From the NCBI GenBank assembly GCA_026392135.1, contig JAPLCR010000501.1, positions 1 through 5,985 of the forward strand: a DNA stretch of 5,985 nt, written 5' to 3'. Below are positions 5,631 through 5,985 of the stretch, one piece after another (position 1 is the stretch's first letter; each line of letters starts with the position of its first letter). Below the pieces are notes generated by a model. The model saw only the letters and a program-made list of their open reading frames with translations. It made no database searches and was not told the origin of the DNA. The stretch comes from Armatimonadota bacterium (GTDB taxonomy: Bacteria > Armatimonadota > Chthonomonadetes > Chthonomonadales > Chthonomonadaceae). A program made the position numbers and the translations under genes.

Positions 5631-5985
5631 ATGAGACTAGCCGAACAGGTCGCTCTGATAACGGGCGGGGCTTCTGGCATTGGGCGAGAGACCGCCAAAA
5701 TTTTCGTGCGCGAGGGCGCGAAAGTTGTCGTTGTAGATGTAAACGACGCGGCAGGAGAAGAGACGGTTGCGGAACTTAGGGAGTTAGGCGGCAAAGCCAT
5801 CTACGTTCATGCGGACGTATCGAAAGCGGCGGATGCGGAGAATATGGTGCGTGTGGCGGAAGTGACGTTCGGCAAACTGACCATCCTCTTCAACAACGCG
5901 GGCATTTCGCATATTGATGATGACGACGCAGTGCATACCGAAGAGGACGTATGGGACTTGACCTTCGCGATAAACGTACGCGGTG
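5631..5985 (+). CDS. Short-chain dehydrogenase/reductase (SDR), 3' end cut by the window
   Basis: The first 118 residues of a classical SDR oxidoreductase, cytoplasmic. The Rossmann cofactor motif TGGASGIG is at 11-18, and D36 at the end of the second strand (VVVVDVN) suggests a preference for NAD over NADP. D62-V63 (HADVS) should contact the adenine, NNAG is at 88-91, and N115 in INVRG is the structural/catalytic asparagine of the family. The Ser-Tyr-Lys catalytic residues would lie beyond the window. The stretch HIDDDDAVHTEEDVWD (94-109) is unusually acidic but falls where the family varies. ATG5631 is preferred because AAGGA ends 11 bases upstream; the in-frame ATG5619 would add four residues but overlaps that site. 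The substrate is unknown. Confidence 0.93.
   Translation, partial: MRLAEQVALITGGASGIGRETAKIFVREGAKVVVVDVNDAAGEETVAELRELGGKAIYVHADVSKAADAENMVRVAEVTFGKLTILFNNAGISHIDDDDAVHTEEDVWDLTFAINVRG

Overview
The window is bacterial chromosomal DNA of moderate GC content. It probably comes from a lineage rich in 'planctomycete-type' DUF domain proteins: Planctomycetota and other PVC bacteria, Acidobacteriota or Armatimonadota. This rests on the DUF1595/DUF1592/DUF1588/DUF1585 cytochrome-like protein paired with a Tat-exported DUF1552 protein, next to a PhyH-type dioxygenase and an SDR oxidoreductase. The sequence alone does not settle the phylum, and no rRNA, tRNA or CRISPR is present.

Layout. Positions 1-2231 (+) hold the C-terminal two-thirds or so of a large exported c-type-haem protein; its reading frame is already open at the window edge. 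Positions 2451-3761 (+) encode its usual partner, a DUF1552 protein with a twin-arginine signal. Ten bases later (3772-4419, +) comes a TMEM175-family (DUF1211) potassium channel. Tail to tail with it, with only 2 bases between the stops, is a phytanoyl-CoA dioxygenase family enzyme (5219-4422, -). A 411-base intergenic region then leads to the start of an NAD(P)-dependent short-chain dehydrogenase (5631 to the window end, +).

The most interesting content lies between the genes. The 219-base gap between the two paired DUF genes is almost entirely a 188-bp MITE-like element (2246-2433). It has perfect 15-bp terminal inverted repeats starting GTAA and an exact 8-bp target duplication (AAAGGGAG) abutting both ends. 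Removing the element and one duplication copy leaves a 23-base junction that carries a good Shine-Dalgarno sequence. So the element appears to have landed in the ribosome-binding site of the DUF1552 gene and duplicated it, which would have kept it intact. A second, unrelated-looking element of about 176 bp (5409-5584), upstream of the SDR gene, has 22-bp inverted repeats (21/22 matching) that also start GTAA, and an 8-bp TAACTCTC duplication. The two sets of ends share the pattern GTAAnnnnTCAnGnT. GTAA ends with 8-bp duplications are the hallmark of the IS66 transposon family, so both elements may be non-autonomous passengers of one IS66-like transposase encoded elsewhere.

Functionally, the first two genes probably form an export-dependent pair of unknown substrate in the cell envelope. 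The channel is likely co-transcribed with them. The dioxygenase and the SDR lie on divergent transcription units and have unknown substrates.
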